DNA of 64,000 nucleotides from Aricia agestis (lineage: Eukaryota; Arthropoda; Insecta; Lepidoptera; Lycaenidae), in NCBI RefSeq assembly GCF_905147365.1, contig NC_056415.1, positions 16,572,001 to 16,636,000 on the forward strand, given 5' to 3'. The notes beneath the pieces were generated by a model. It saw nothing but the letters and a program-made list of their open reading frames with translations. It did no database searches and was not told the DNA's origin. Shown piece after piece: positions 22,101 to 33,796 of this stretch. Numbering within the stretch: the stretch's first letter is position 1; each line of letters opens with the position of its first letter. A program made the translations under genes and the position numbers.

Positions 22101-22465
22101 TAGACCACTACCGACCATCACCAGAGGTCACGTGCCGCTTTCGTTGCCAACGCTAGAGGTTGTAAAATCAATTTGATTTATGTGATGGCAACAAAACAAC
22201 GGCTTACGTCATTAATAATTAATCATGATGACACGAACGTGATGAGAATTTGATAGGAGAGGGGAGAGGAGACTGCTCAATTTTAAGAAACCAAAATTTT
22301 ACAGAAGAAAATGAAAGAAAGAATAAATAGTCTATATTATATAGCACTTTTTTATTTGAAGAGAGATTGGTCAGTGGACATGAGCTGGTAGTCTCGAATA
22401 TAAAAAAAATCATATCATATCAATCATAATCATACCACATCAATAACTTTCAATAATGTTTATCC
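19103..22465. other. Mostly unique AT-rich DNA, no gene seen
   Basis: No protein gene recognised. On the minus strand near 19400-19380 there is an isolated GGTTCGAGTCC, identical to a polymerase III B-box, with no matching A-box or tRNA fold, so at most a SINE relic. Open frames up to 101 codons (19330-19635) contain no known motif. Confidence 0.4.
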
Positions 22466-22514
22466 CACCAAAACATTAAATGTAAAATCCTTTTTACATT
22501 TAATGTTTTGGTGG
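22466..22514. repeat. Near-perfect hairpin
   Basis: CCACCAAAACATTAAATG and its inverse complement flank a short loop (TCCTT), giving a stem of about 22 bp. It lies next to a larger foldback and may be a tiny MITE. Confidence 0.75.
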
Positions 22515-22524
22515 TGCCAAGCAA

Positions 22525-22976
22525 AATATTGCATAGCCATGCAATATATCTATCGTAAAAAGTTTTCAGATCATATTTAAGCGAAGCCTTAACTTATTTT
22601 GTAATTTAAATCAACATTTAGTGAATTTATCAATAGTTTTCTTTATTTTATAATTATTATAGTGGCTCGGCAATGAGCACAAGAAAAACAAATATAAAAC
22701 TTCATATTTGGGGTAGTTCATTATTACACAAACGGCAAGCGTAAAGTGTTTTTTAGTATGTAACGACGCATGTGGACGATGGTGCCCAATAAATCCAATC
22801 AGTCGCTGATTATTTCTCTAGTGCTCATTGCCAAGCCATTATAATAATTATAAAATAAAGAAAACTATTGATTAATTCACTGAATGTTGATTTAAATTAC
22901 AAAATAAGTTGAAGGCTTGGCTTGAATATGATCTGAAAACTTTTTACGATAGATATATTGCATGGCTATGCAAAAT
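22525..22976. mobile_element. Foldback element with 156-bp arms
   Basis: 22525-22680 and 22821-22976 are inverted copies, roughly nine bases in ten identical by eye. Landmarks are GCATAGCCATGCAATATATC, TAAAAAGTTTTCAGATCATA, TTATTTTGTAATTTAAATC and ATAGTTTTCTTTATTTTAT. The 140-bp spacer is unique and no coding is present. If transcribed it would form a long double-stranded RNA. Confidence 0.85.
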
Positions 22977-23065
22977 AGTAAGGTTTTTGAAAATTTCAGA
23001 AAATACTTAATTTTATTTCAACTTTAATATTAAGTAATAAAAAGTACAAAAACTTGTTTTGATTT

Positions 23066-23137
23066 AAGGGGGGCTCCCATACAAATTAACGGTACGGAAC
23101 CCTATGTACGCCAGTCCGACTCGTACTTGGCCAGTTT
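23066..23137 (+). repeat. Fragment of the GGCTCCCATAC / CTTGGCC repeat
   Basis: GGGGGGCTCCCATACAAATT, GGTACGGAACCCTATG and AGTCCGACTCGTACTTGGCC match the 3' part of the longer copy at 45643-46043, same orientation. It is a common lepidopteran repeat, class not determined. Confidence 0.75.
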
Positions 23138-23339
23138 CATAATTTTTCCTTTCATTGTGGATAACGACCTACCTTGTTGCCAAATTTTAAGGTTCTAAGT
23201 CTGCTAGAGGTACCTTAGAATTTTGATGATCTGTCAGTCAGTGAGTGACAAAATGTAGTAACTTTGATCATCCGTAACTATTAAGCTATTAGTCGAAATG
23301 TTATGTAACTTGGAGGTTAAGCTAGTTTTAATACTTGCT

Positions 23340-23604
23340 CCTAGTCACCAAAATTCTAAATCCCTAGCTTTGTTAACATCGAAGATAAAGGGGGTGTGAA
23401 AAAGCCGCGAACCGCTTCGAGAAAAGTATTGTACGGCCGTGCCTTTGCTAAAAAGCTTGGCTGGAGCACTGCCGTGCTCCCAGACTTTGACTTTTGCACG
23501 CCACCTGGATGGCAGAATGTTTATTAAACAGTATTTTATAATTTGAAGACCTATATTACGCACTACATTCTCGCAATAAATATATTTCATTTCATTTCAT
23601 TTCA
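23340..23604 (+). mobile_element. Probable non-LTR retrotransposon 3' end
   Basis: A roughly 240-bp non-coding block ends in CTCGCAATAAATATATTTC and an (ATTTC)n tail at 23586-23604. An AATAAA followed by a short-unit tail is typical of insect LINE or SINE 3' ends. The body is not identified. Confidence 0.45.
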
Positions 23605-25312
23605 ATAGGAGTTTGACAGCATATCACAACATGCACAATAAGTACTGTCGAACGTCTGTTACATTACTGTACCCAGATACATAATCACCCTATCGTTCTT
23701 GACTCTTAACAATTATTCCAACAAGTAAACTTATAAAACATAGATTTTCGCACCATAAATATTTCCAAACCACTAAAGAACAAGAGAACAGTTGTTTGTT
23801 ATTGGATTTCAATGTAGCTCCATTAATTGGAATTCCTTTTATTTCCTTACAAATTAATTTGTGGATAAATTTCCTTTATGGACGTTTCTTTTGTGGGGAT
23901 GAGCGGGGGTGAGTTTTTTGCATGGGGTGGTTTTATCGGATATATTTAAACCCCTGCCGAGGTTAACTGATCTCCGTGTCACACATATATTACTTTTTTA
24001 AGAAATTGTTGGTATTAACTTGCCTTGTGGGAGTCTTTAGACGATACTATTTATGTTTGCAAATAATTGGATAATAAATTTAGAGTTTCTTGAACGTTTA
24101 GGGGAATGGTTTTAACTTTTAGTGCATCATATTACACAGGTGAAGTGAATGCAGATGTAAATATGATTTTTTAATATAAAGGGGTTGCAAAGTGCAAACT
24201 TTCTGGCATGAAAATAATGCTAAGTAGTTATGAGTTGCGATTATACCAAGTATGTTATGGTCTTAACAACGTGGTAAGTATAATTATACTAAGCATTTTT
24301 CATGTCTTTTTGGCATTTTTTGTAACTAGCCTTGTGAGTTGGACAACACTATGTTATAAAAATTGTAATTAACTAAGAACATTTTAAAATTATTTTAAAC
24401 ATGGGTAAGTATAACAACTTAACAATAAAAAGCTTAATTTGCCATTGGTATATAATATGTATAACGAAAAATAATTTTCAAAGTTAAAAATGGAAAATGA
24501 AAAGCTGATGCAGTTTTAATATTTTCTTCGTTCAAACAATAGAAGGTTAATAATAGAAACAACCGCGGCTTGTAAGGGGCAAAAACTTCACCCCACGCGC
24601 CTGACTCACGTAAAATGTAATGGGAAATTACTCTAAAATAAAAAAAGTCTCCCTCACGGTACCCTAACTGTTACGGTAATTTGGATAAGACTCCCCCGAC
24701 ACAATACTAAAAAATTCCACTTGGAACTCTCAATATGCCATCCCTGCTGCAGCGCCATAAAATTTGAACGCCTCTAATCGAATACAACTGAAACTTTAAT
24801 TGTGTATTTTTAATTTTCTTCTTTTTTTAAATGGCCCAAATAATGGCCGACTGTTATTTGGAGGAAAAAAATCCCTTAAAACATTTACTGTTTGTTAGAT
24901 ACCTTAAAAACCTAATAAAAAGAACGTTACATATTTTTATTAAAGTTGAAAAAGTAAAAGTACTTGTAAATTTGCAGAAGGAAAACAAGGTCATTAAGAT
25001 TTGTTACTTTATTAATATATATTCAGATTTAAAAGGGACGATTTTTTTGGAAGAAGCTTAAAAAATAGCTCTATGATCTGATGTCTATGATGACGTAAAA
25101 AAAAACTCAGCTCACCCACCTTTAGCTACGACTTAAAAGTTTATATCTTTATAACGTTGTAAATCTTATTAGAGCATTACATTCTAAACATCACAATAAA
25201 AATATAAATAGGCAGGTGAGGAGTTATAAATTGAATAAGGCTATTAGTGACTGAACCATATGTAGTCCTGATTGATTTTAGAGATTAGCATTCAATCATC
25301 ATCAAAGCATTC
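23605..25312. other. Unique DNA with GC-richer blocks, no gene seen
   Basis: No repeat is recognised. Less AT-rich blocks lie at about 23880-23970 and 24560-24760, in an otherwise AT-rich stretch. They could be regulatory, which is inference only. Confidence 0.35.
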
Positions 25313-25411
25313 CATTTTTATAGGCACACTAGTTAGTGCAATTATCCAGTTTTGCAAGACATGTAAAACTGAATAATTGCACTAGCTACAGTGTACCTGG
25401 TATGAAAATGA
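25313..25411 (+). other. Hairpin resembling a microRNA precursor
   Basis: The arms TTAGTGCAATTATCCAGTTT and AAACTGAATAATTGCACTAG pair around a loop of about ten bases (GCAAGACATG). Pairing continues weakly outward, giving roughly 100 nt with a 35-bp stem. The 3' arm contains AATTGCACTAG, whose ATTGCAC equals the miR-25/92 seed. The rest does not resemble the known miR-92 precursor. A short snap-back MITE would look the same, so the class is left open. Confidence 0.35.
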
Positions 25412-28400
25412 GTATCTAACATGCGAAGATCATACGAATACAAGAAAAAACTTAAGTTTTTAATTGTATAAATATTACCTTCAAGCACGAAAGTGATCCG
25501 TAAGGAAGCAAAAGTCAAGGGGTTATAAAAAATAATTTACGATGCACCCACGGTGCGGTAATCCAGCACGAAAAAACACAATAAGCCATCTCGCAATCAT
25601 AACAGTCCTACCAGTTATGATCCGAGTCATTCCGACCCCACGGCGGTATCAGTAAAGCGTTTGATAAAGTGGATCACAAAACGCGAAAGTATAAATAAAA
25701 GCGGGCCCACAAGTGGTCCTTGCGGTGAACCCTAGCGCTAACCGTGCGAAACGCCTTCTCGGTTGTTATTACGAACGTGAATTATGAAAATAATAAAAAA
25801 TAAAGCGTCCGGGAACCGCGGGGGGCTAACTCCCGCCACGTGACAGCGCGTGCGAGTCGCTTCCCGAACCAAAATATTGAAAATTTAAACCGCAAAATTT
25901 TCGCCCGGCCCATTGTTGCCGGCCGCCGCTTTTAATGCGACACGTGCCCATCTTAATTTAGCCTGTTAAACTGATTAGGTGCTTCCAATATAGTTGTCTC
26001 TGCTTTCAATGTGCCATCAGTCAAATGTAAAATTGACGTCATTGTTATTGAAAAATCAATTATATTTTAAAACAATTTGTAAGCAAATCAAAATATTTGA
26101 TGGACTAAAAATATCGAAAATGATATTATTAAAATGATATTATTATTATTAATTAAAAAGAAAATAATAAAAAAAAAAAAAATTAATGAAAGAAGACAAT
26201 ATTTACTAGTCTACGCACACTCAAGCAAAACACACAATCTATAGAAGCTAGACTTTTTAGAGAAAAAACCCAACAACAAATGAGACACCACAAGTAAATC
26301 CAAATATATCAGCATAATATTATTACGGAGGCCCATCAAATCGACTTCACCAGGGCGTCAGTCGTCAATCGTGGTTTGGGGAAAATAATCTTATTTTTCC
26401 GAACTAAATTGGTGAAATACACCGCACCGCATAGATTTATAACAAATAGGGTTCTCATATTTCGCCATATTTGGCGTGGTGGCCCTTAAAGTAGTCCTTA
26501 AAAAATTAATAATAATCAAATTAATAATGAGAATTTTAGAGAGCTACTTAAAATTTTGGTTTGGTATGAGATTGATTCAAGGTCATTTAGTTGGGACTTT
26601 CAGTACAATCACCATAAATAACCAAAATTAAAGTAGAATATTTGCATTCACGATCTCACTTTTTAATTACATCGTTAATTCCTCATCCACCATCACTATA
26701 TCTTTAATACAGTCGCAGCTTAGCGTCCCGATAGCATTCATCCAATATTTATTTGCCTCCGTACAAAAATTTAATACTGTTAGTGCGCGCGGGCGGATTA
26801 TAGAGGGTAGTTTTTTAAATAGGGTTAGACTTTCCCGGGGGTCGTGATAAATGACACATGCACATTTCGAAATACCCAATTTCGGATTTAAGTCACCCCA
26901 GAGTGGCCGGACAATACTCGCGCGCAATTTCCACCGGCTTCCGCGCCAAACGGCTTATTGTTCGCGAAAACGTCATAAATGGGGTGATGCTGTACTTTAT
27001 CATCATTATAAGTTCATGACAGTATTGTCTTACTAACGGCTTCTTAACGTGTGGCTTCAGCTTTAGATGTAGGTTATTAAAAAATGTTCTTTCACCTTGC
27101 GTAATCTATGCTATTGCATTCTGGTTCTGTTACAATTTTGACTGAGTTCTTAAGTTCAAGGAATTAAGAATAACAATTAGTGCACCCTTAGCTGTAATAA
27201 GCAAAACCTCCTCTTCACAGTCGTTGATAAATATCATTTCCGCAAAATCCCACAAATCCCACGAGCGTGGTCACAACCGGCACAATTATGTAAAAAATGC
27301 ACCTCATAATGTCAGCACGCGGGTTATTTATGGAGCGTTACCAGGGTCTGACGCCTCGTGTCAATAACAAACCCTCCAGATAAAGAAAATGGCCTTCTGA
27401 ACCCCTTCGAGCCGTTAATAAATGTCAAAGAGCAATGTCTGGGGACTGTCCCGCGACGGCCGCGAGCGTGGTCACTCTGTTCTGCTCACTTTGACACGAG
27501 TTTTTGATGTTGAACCTATTGTTAAGGTGATATGGGTTAAGAGCTCTTATTAATGTCCTCATTTGGCCACTTGCTACTTATGACTATTGTTTGAAAGAGT
27601 TCTCGATTTAATTTGTAGAGTACAAGTTCCGTGTTTATGACGTGATTATTGTTTATAGGTTTGTTTTATTCTATTATTTAGGTTTATGGTGTCATAGAGA
27701 TAGCTCATTTTGACATTAATTTCTTTATTTCTGTTGCATTTTTTATGATGTATAAAAAGAAAAAAATTATAATGTAATAAATGCTTTTCCGTTTCAAAAG
27801 TATGACGTGAATCTAATAACAATTAATTAATTTCTTAAGAAAACCACTTTTTCGACGGCAAATCTTGAACAGGATCTAAGTTTGGAAAGCAGACCGATAA
27901 AATTTTGTCCAAGCGTAATAAAATCACTGTCATAATTGATTTCGAAACATTAATATTTATGAGTTGGTGGAGCAAACCATATCAAATTTCACGCTATAAA
28001 ATTTGGACCATTCGAATAAAATTATTGTCTATAAAGTTGTTTATATATTTGCCGTGCAATAAATTATTGTTTGCTAAATTTTGCATTCGTCTATTAATTA
28101 TTATATAGGCCATGGTCGTGTAAGTTTTCTCAGTACTAGTAGGTTACCAAAAATGAAAATATCCTTGTAATTCCTCCTGTTTGCAATGTGGCTTTTTTAT
28201 CATTTTTTCTAAGTGTCATACGCCGTTTCAATTTATTTAGTACTAACAGCAACCTCCATGCTTCCAAGTTTATCATGGAAAAAAAATCACAATAATTTTA
28301 AAATTATTTTTATATTGAGATGAAAATTCGTCAATTTTTTGGTTCAGCGAGTGTTTGATTGAGTCTTGGGCACCGTGTAAGCACCCAGTATGCAGATCGA

Positions 28401-29097
28401 TTAACAAGATACGCTCTTTTCACGTTATTGTGAGGTAATGAACTTAACAGAGTATCAATCAGACTGAATTTCACTTATTCATTTCAGAATATTTATATCG
28501 GGGCCATGTCAGAAACTGCGATGGTGCAAATTATGATTGTGCGTTTTTTAATCTGCTATGAGGCGTAATTAATAAAAATTATTTAGTACTCGTACGATCA
28601 ACAATTCTTCAGTTTCAATAGCTGCTTTAATTAGCTATGCCCAATGGCTAATATAATTGCGATTGCTCAACAGCAGGCGTAAGGATAACCGTGTCCAGGA
28701 GTAAATTTGCTCAAGACCTATTATCACCTCAGCATTAGAGAGTTTTTTGCAAGGAAACAATTACTACGCTTTTTGCAAGGAAACATTTACTACGCAATAC
28801 TCATAATACTAGCAGCACTACGCATGCGCGTGCGCCATTACTCATACAATCACACGCTCAATTTGACAACAATCCGAATCGCTTTTGGTAATGAATCGGA
28901 TTCTTGAGTCATCAATCATAATATTAATAACCGAAAAATTGGCGTACCTGTTGGCTGTTGGCGTATCTTTATACGGTAACCCATGAGGATCTGCACTTAA
29001 CATTTATAAAATGTTAAGTTTCACACACCATTTTAATGGTATAATGTAAGCACAAACTAGACATAAGATAACACCTTTATAAACTACATTATGTGAA
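25412..29097. other. Repeat-poor region with GC-richer unique blocks
   Basis: No gene or transposon recognised. GC-richer non-repetitive blocks occur at about 25490-25960 (two CACGTG sites at 25837 and 25941), 26840-26990 and 27230-27500. They have stops in every frame, so they are not obvious exons. Their clustering in a repeat-poor interval makes cis-regulatory DNA or an untranslated exon possible. Confidence 0.35.
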
Positions 29098-29125
29098 TAA
29101 ATGATTTGATTTGATTTGATTTATG
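29060..29125 (+). repeat. Retroposon-like tail with (GATTT)n
   Basis: TTATGTGAATAAATGATTTG followed by four to five GATTT units, an AATAAA-like element plus short-unit tail as in LINE or SINE 3' ends. Confidence 0.45.
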
Positions 29126-29149
29126 TTATTTAGAATAACTTTATAATTA

Positions 29150-29180
29150 CTAGCTTTTGACGCAGCTTTGCCTGTGAGAC
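29150..29180 (-). mobile_element. Helitron 3'-end fragment
   Basis: CTAGCTTTTGACGCAGCTTT is the inverse complement of a degraded Helitron 3' end (GC-rich stem, then CTAG). The rest of the element is not recognised. Confidence 0.45.
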
Positions 29181-30160
29181 TGATCCTGGAATATAAACTT
29201 AAATCGTCTACTGAACTCCCGGTTTGTAGATATTTTAAAAATCCACTGCACAGACGAAAGAAAATGTCGTCACTATAAAATATTTTTATTATCAACAGAA
29301 CAAACTTCTTTGAGCCTCTGAATAATTTCATGTAGCTATTGCGATCCTCGCATTTCCAGATTTCTATTGTCCACCACCGCAAGGTAAGGGTGCCATCTGC
29401 GTAATTACGGAAACTCTATCTCCGATCTCCCCCAAGATGTCCTGTTCCACTAATCAGTTGTTACACGCCACTGTCACGGCGTTATTAATACCTCCACTTG
29501 CCAACGGTCAGAGTACACCTTGCGGACACCTTGCGTATAACGTACCGACTTCGAGACGCAAAACGACGCAACCACCCGCCAAGGGAATTGAAATCTTACT
29601 TTGAGGGGGTACGGTTCAGAATCGAAGTGAAGAGCTAATTAAGAAGATTACCAGTATATTAGTGGACACGGTTGTCTTTCGGATCCGTTGAGATGGTCAG
29701 ATAGTGACGTCACGGTATTGGTTTTCTATGACGGCTCGACATCTGCTAATGAAATTTGAAGGGCAATTATCCGTTTCGGCCCACATTATGTTTGCTTAAG
29801 GTTTCTCTACGGTAATTGTCGCTTCGATGAAATGATTACCGATTCCCATGGCATGAGGGTTTCGTAAAAAACATCGGGGCGAAGTTGGCGCATGACAGCT
29901 AATTGTAAACTTCAGGGTGAATAGAAAATAAAATAATAACGATGTTCGATGCGATAAATGGTAATCAAAGTAAGACATAATATAATGCTCTGCTTTTTTT
30001 TTCGAAGTTTACAAACGATGAGAAGAAAGAAGAACACAGAATGAAGTCAATTAAATTTATTTCCGTGGTACCTACTTTCTTTTTAACTACTGTAACCACT
30101 TCCTATGTATCTACTTCCAATGTTTCTTTTGCCTAATTTCGTTGAGGTTTCCAAGACTTA
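29181..30160. other. Unique DNA, GC-richer block at 29390-29720, no gene
   Basis: 29390-29720 is less AT-rich and non-repetitive and contains a TGACGTCA palindrome at about 29705-29712 (a CRE-like site). No coding frame could be supported. Confidence 0.35.
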
Positions 30161-30308
30161 GGGCAGCTGTTTCACTACTTCCTGATAAGTGCCGAATAGG
30201 CTATTCACCAAGTTACACTAACTTGACAGATCAAGTATGGAGAATCTGCCAAAAAAAAGTTGTGAATAGCCTATTCGGTACTTTATCAGAACGTGGTAAA
30301 ACAGGCCC
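30161..30308. mobile_element. PIF/Harbinger-like MITE, copy 1 (148 bp)
   Basis: Flanked by TTA on both sides (30158-30160, 30309-30311). Termini GGGCAGCTGTTTCAC and, inward from the right, GGGCCTGTTTTACCAC; subterminal GTGCCGAATAGGCTATTCAC is inverted as GTGAATAGCCTATTCGG. The whole element folds into one hairpin. TTA/TAA target duplications are typical of PIF/Harbinger. A second copy is at 46272-46409. Confidence 0.8.
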
Positions 30309-30575
30309 TTAGCAATTAGCATAACCCCTGAGATTTTATCAAAGGCTTTTCGTGTTTGGTTACCGCTGTCGATTCTGGCTTAAAGGAGAAGTAGAGAAAA
30401 TGTGTGGTGGGCCAATTGCCCGTTAAAAAAGTTACTCACCGAAACAGGAAACGAAGTAACAACTTTGCTGCAAAAAAATATTATTAAAGTTTAATTAAAA
30501 CTCAAAGGACCTAATATCCTATCTATAATTTAGTTTATTACCAACATCATAAGAAGACTTTATGCTCCAAGATTT

Positions 30576-30758
30576 TTAGATGACGCCGTTGCGTCAAAAT
30601 TCATTTATCGTGCTGGAACTGTACATTTTTCCGGAATAAAATCCTATTTTCCGGGACTCGAACGAATTTCAACAAATTTTAGCGGTTTGGTAAAGGTAAC
30701 AGACAGACAGACGGACAGACACGCATATACACTTCCGCATTTATATTATTAGTATGGA
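30576..30758 (-). mobile_element. Small Helitron
   Basis: On the minus strand it begins TCCATACTAATAATATAAAT after an A at 30759, and runs through the TTTCCGGAATAAAATCC-type block to TTAG at 30576 (degraded CTAG). GACAGACAGACGGACAGAC is the usual simple-sequence part. Confidence 0.75.
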
Positions 30759-31068
30759 TGGTTAAAAACTAAGTCAGAGTTGTAAAAACAATATAGTTAC
30801 ACAGCAACGTAAGTGATACATTTAATGATCACTTAGGCTATATTCTGACAGCCAATCAGACGCGGCAATAAATATAAAGTGTATAATAATTACGCGCTTC
30901 GCGGGCCGTAAATGTGTTAATTAATGGAAAATTCAAAACATCTTTCAGCAATCTAATCGCGAGCATTTGCGTGCACGCAAATAAGGGCGACGACGCACCG
31001 TGCGATTGTACGATGCGCAGAACTTTAAGATCGCTCTATGATAAATAGATAAGAGAATTTACCAATAA

Positions 31069-31243
31069 TGTACCATGGAAGAAATTGATTCGAAGGCAGT
31101 TGACAGACCAACGTCATTTTGTCGGATTATGTTAATTAAATGTGTAAAATTCATGAATCGTGATCTATCGGCTTAGGGTTTGACAAAACGCGACCAATTT
31201 GCGTATAGCCATCTGCCTATGAATCAGTTTCTTCGATGGTACA
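31069..31243. mobile_element. MITE with TGTACCATGG termini, second copy
   Basis: Ends TGTACCATGGAAGAAATTG and, inverted, TGTACCATCGAAGAAACTG. It shares GGCAGTTGACAGA and GGGTTTGACAAAACGCGAC with the copy at 4277-4441. No coding. Confidence 0.8.
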
Positions 31244-31327
31244 ATAGCTACCAATAACGTGTCATTGTCCGCATTTCAACAATCTGGCTAGTTTAATGTC
31301 GTCAGCTGTAGTGGACTGATACTCTTA

Positions 31328-31471
31328 GGCCGGTATAAATAGTCAGTACTCAAGATGCATCTCGGTCTCAAGACACGGTTCAGGCTCTGTGATTGGTTCG
31401 CTGTCAAAATTTGGACCAATCCCAGAGCCGAACCGCGTCTTGAGACCGGGTACTGCCTATTTATACGGGCC
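31328..31471. mobile_element. Snap-back MITE (144 bp)
   Basis: GGCCGGTATAAATAG at the left and GGCCCGTATAAATAG inward from the right. TCGGTCTCAAGAC, CGGTTC, GGCTCTG and GATTGGT blocks all recur inverted, so nearly the whole element pairs with itself. Flanks are TTA and GTA, an imperfect match to a 3-bp target duplication. Confidence 0.75.
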
Positions 31472-31474
31472 GTA

Positions 31475-33690
31475 AAAATGCAAAATATATATTATTCGAC
31501 AGCGTTTATGTCCAGTTCCTGAGTTTTTGACAGGAGTTTTAGATGTTACTGGGCGCAGTGTGCGTGTGCAACGGTCGCAAATCGCAATGGAGCCCTTATC
31601 CTAAAATCATTTTAAATCAACTTCTATTATTTTAACAACAAAAATTATAACGTTGTATACAAAACAAACCTTAGATCTTACAATAAACACCAAACTGCGT
31701 AAAACCGTAACTGAACTATAAAATTATTCGTTAAAAACCTAGTTAAACAAACTTTTTACATTCTCACTATTTCATAGTTAACTTATCAGAGATCGCACGA
31801 AATGGATATAGGCTATATTTTATGAAGTTACTAGCAAGACGACGTGTTTTATAATATCAGTTTTTGTTATAATCATAATATTATTATTATGCCATAATTA
31901 TTACAAGTACTTTCCACATCTATAAGCGTGGATTTTAATAACTTATCAGGAAAAAGTTTACTAGATACAGCCGCAGCCATAATAGTAATTGTAGCTTAGT
32001 TGTTATAGTTTTTAAATCTTAATATTTGTTATGTTAACTAAGGTACACCGTACAACGTACGTTATGACAAATTCGGCTACTTTTTAATATATTATGTCAG
32101 TTTGATTCCTCCATAAGAAAATTTATTTAGTTTTTATCAAAATCCAGCTCGCAAGTCCTTGCAATAATTTGCGCTACCTCCTATTTCACAAATTAACTCC
32201 TGTAGTCAGTGAGTCAAGTCAAGTTGCGTTAGTAGTTTTCATGTTTATATTATAGTTTTCAAGTTTTTAGTAGTTTCTTAATTATAATTCAAAATGCTAC
32301 TAATTTTCAACGAACATAGCAACAGCAACTAGGTAACCCAATGAGTCTGAAATCTCGTGAAATCACAGTGCGTAATCGATATGAAAGTGATAATACTCGT
32401 TGGGCGGCGACCAGTATGATAATAGTGCGTGTTGCGTGTGCTTATTGGACCGGGCTTGATTGCTCAAATTCTTTTAGAGATACGTAAACGGACAAAAAAT
32501 AATGCGTGAACGTTATCGCCGTTGTCAACTTCTAATATGTCTAACGCAGAAAGGTGTTAATATGGTGGTGGCATTTGTAACACCTAATTCTAAAATGTTT
32601 CACATTATGAATTAATTCATTTATTAGAGCACATCTCAATAAATTGAAGACGTGAGTGGAAGAATCGAACAAGTTACATTTCGTAACATACGGACAATAA
32701 CTCATTTTTTCCCTAATTATTTTAATAAAACTTGCAACTTATCTACTTCATAACCTAGCTAATATATCTAAATACACATAATATATTTCATAGTTTTTCT
32801 ATTTCGAATACTTTTTCCGGCCCTAGCCTTCATTTGAGCAAAAAAACGGGAAGTTTTTTCATGTTACTTACCTTATTCTTCCACTCACGTCCTGAATTAT
32901 GGTATTCAATATGAAATGTTTTGATTCACCAGACCTTATGTTGTAAAAAAGTAAACGAAGCCCAATATTATATCAACCAAGCTTATAACATACAGCCTCA
33001 AATTTTTAAACACCTGTCCATCCATCGTCTACATCAATAAAGATCGTGAACAGCCGGAGAAACTAAGTTCCTACCGTAACGTTTAAAGCATAATTGTATT
33101 AACGTTAGTTTGTCTAAATCACCTAAGTCCTGACGTAAACGACATCCACTTGGTTTCAATTCATTTTCATCTAAATGAAAATAAAACTAAGCGTGAACGG
33201 CCATAATAATATAATGCTAGGTACCAATAAAATGACGCGTATTATCCGCGTAATATAAATATCAGATCTAAAAGAGTGTACCTAGTGCGTTTATAGTTGT
33301 TACAAATAACATTTTAAATTATTATTATACTTAATCTGAAATAGAAGAAATACTATCCCATTTAAGTATCATGCGGATCTACTATCATTCGGATTTCTGT
33401 AAAGTCAACAAAAATATTGACTCTTAACTCCCTAAAAGCCCTTGGAGAGTTGACCGTGCAATAAACCCTAGAAAGTGTGATAAGAAGTGTTAGGGCGCCG
33501 GTCATCTGATAGGAGCCCTATGCCCTCAAGGTTACAAGTTAGTGTTTTATAGTTTATTTTTCCATTTACAGTTTTCTGGTATTGAATAGAATGTTTTTGC
33601 ATTTATGTTTAAGTTAATTTATGTGGGATGGGTGTTAAGGTGTATTAATGTACCTAAACTAAAAGTAAAAATGCGGACAACGGTGGACTT
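31475..33690. other. AT-rich unique DNA, no gene seen
   Basis: No recognised repeat or gene. Nothing conserved could be argued from one sequence. Confidence 0.4.
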
Positions 33691-33796
33691 TAAGGGCAAA
33701 ACTGCGAATTCGCATCGCATCGCAATGTCATCTTTAGTATGAGTTTAGCTGCAGATTTTTGCGATGCGATGCGAATTTGCAGTTTCGTGTCCTTAG
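33691..33796. mobile_element. Snap-back MITE (about 105 bp)
   Basis: CTGCGAATTCGCATCGCATC on the left pairs with GATGCGATGCGAATTTGCAG on the right. Outer bases AAGGGCAAA and, inward from the right, AAGGACACGAA are less well matched. Confidence 0.7.

Noticed and set aside
26667..26927. 86-codon minus-strand frame as an exon
   Set aside because: It opens on ATT with no ATG near its start and has no known motif; no splice or transcript evidence can be read from the sequence.
29370..29390. Splice donor AAG-GTAAGG
   Set aside because: A good match to the consensus, but no open frame of any length ends there and no acceptor partner can be argued.
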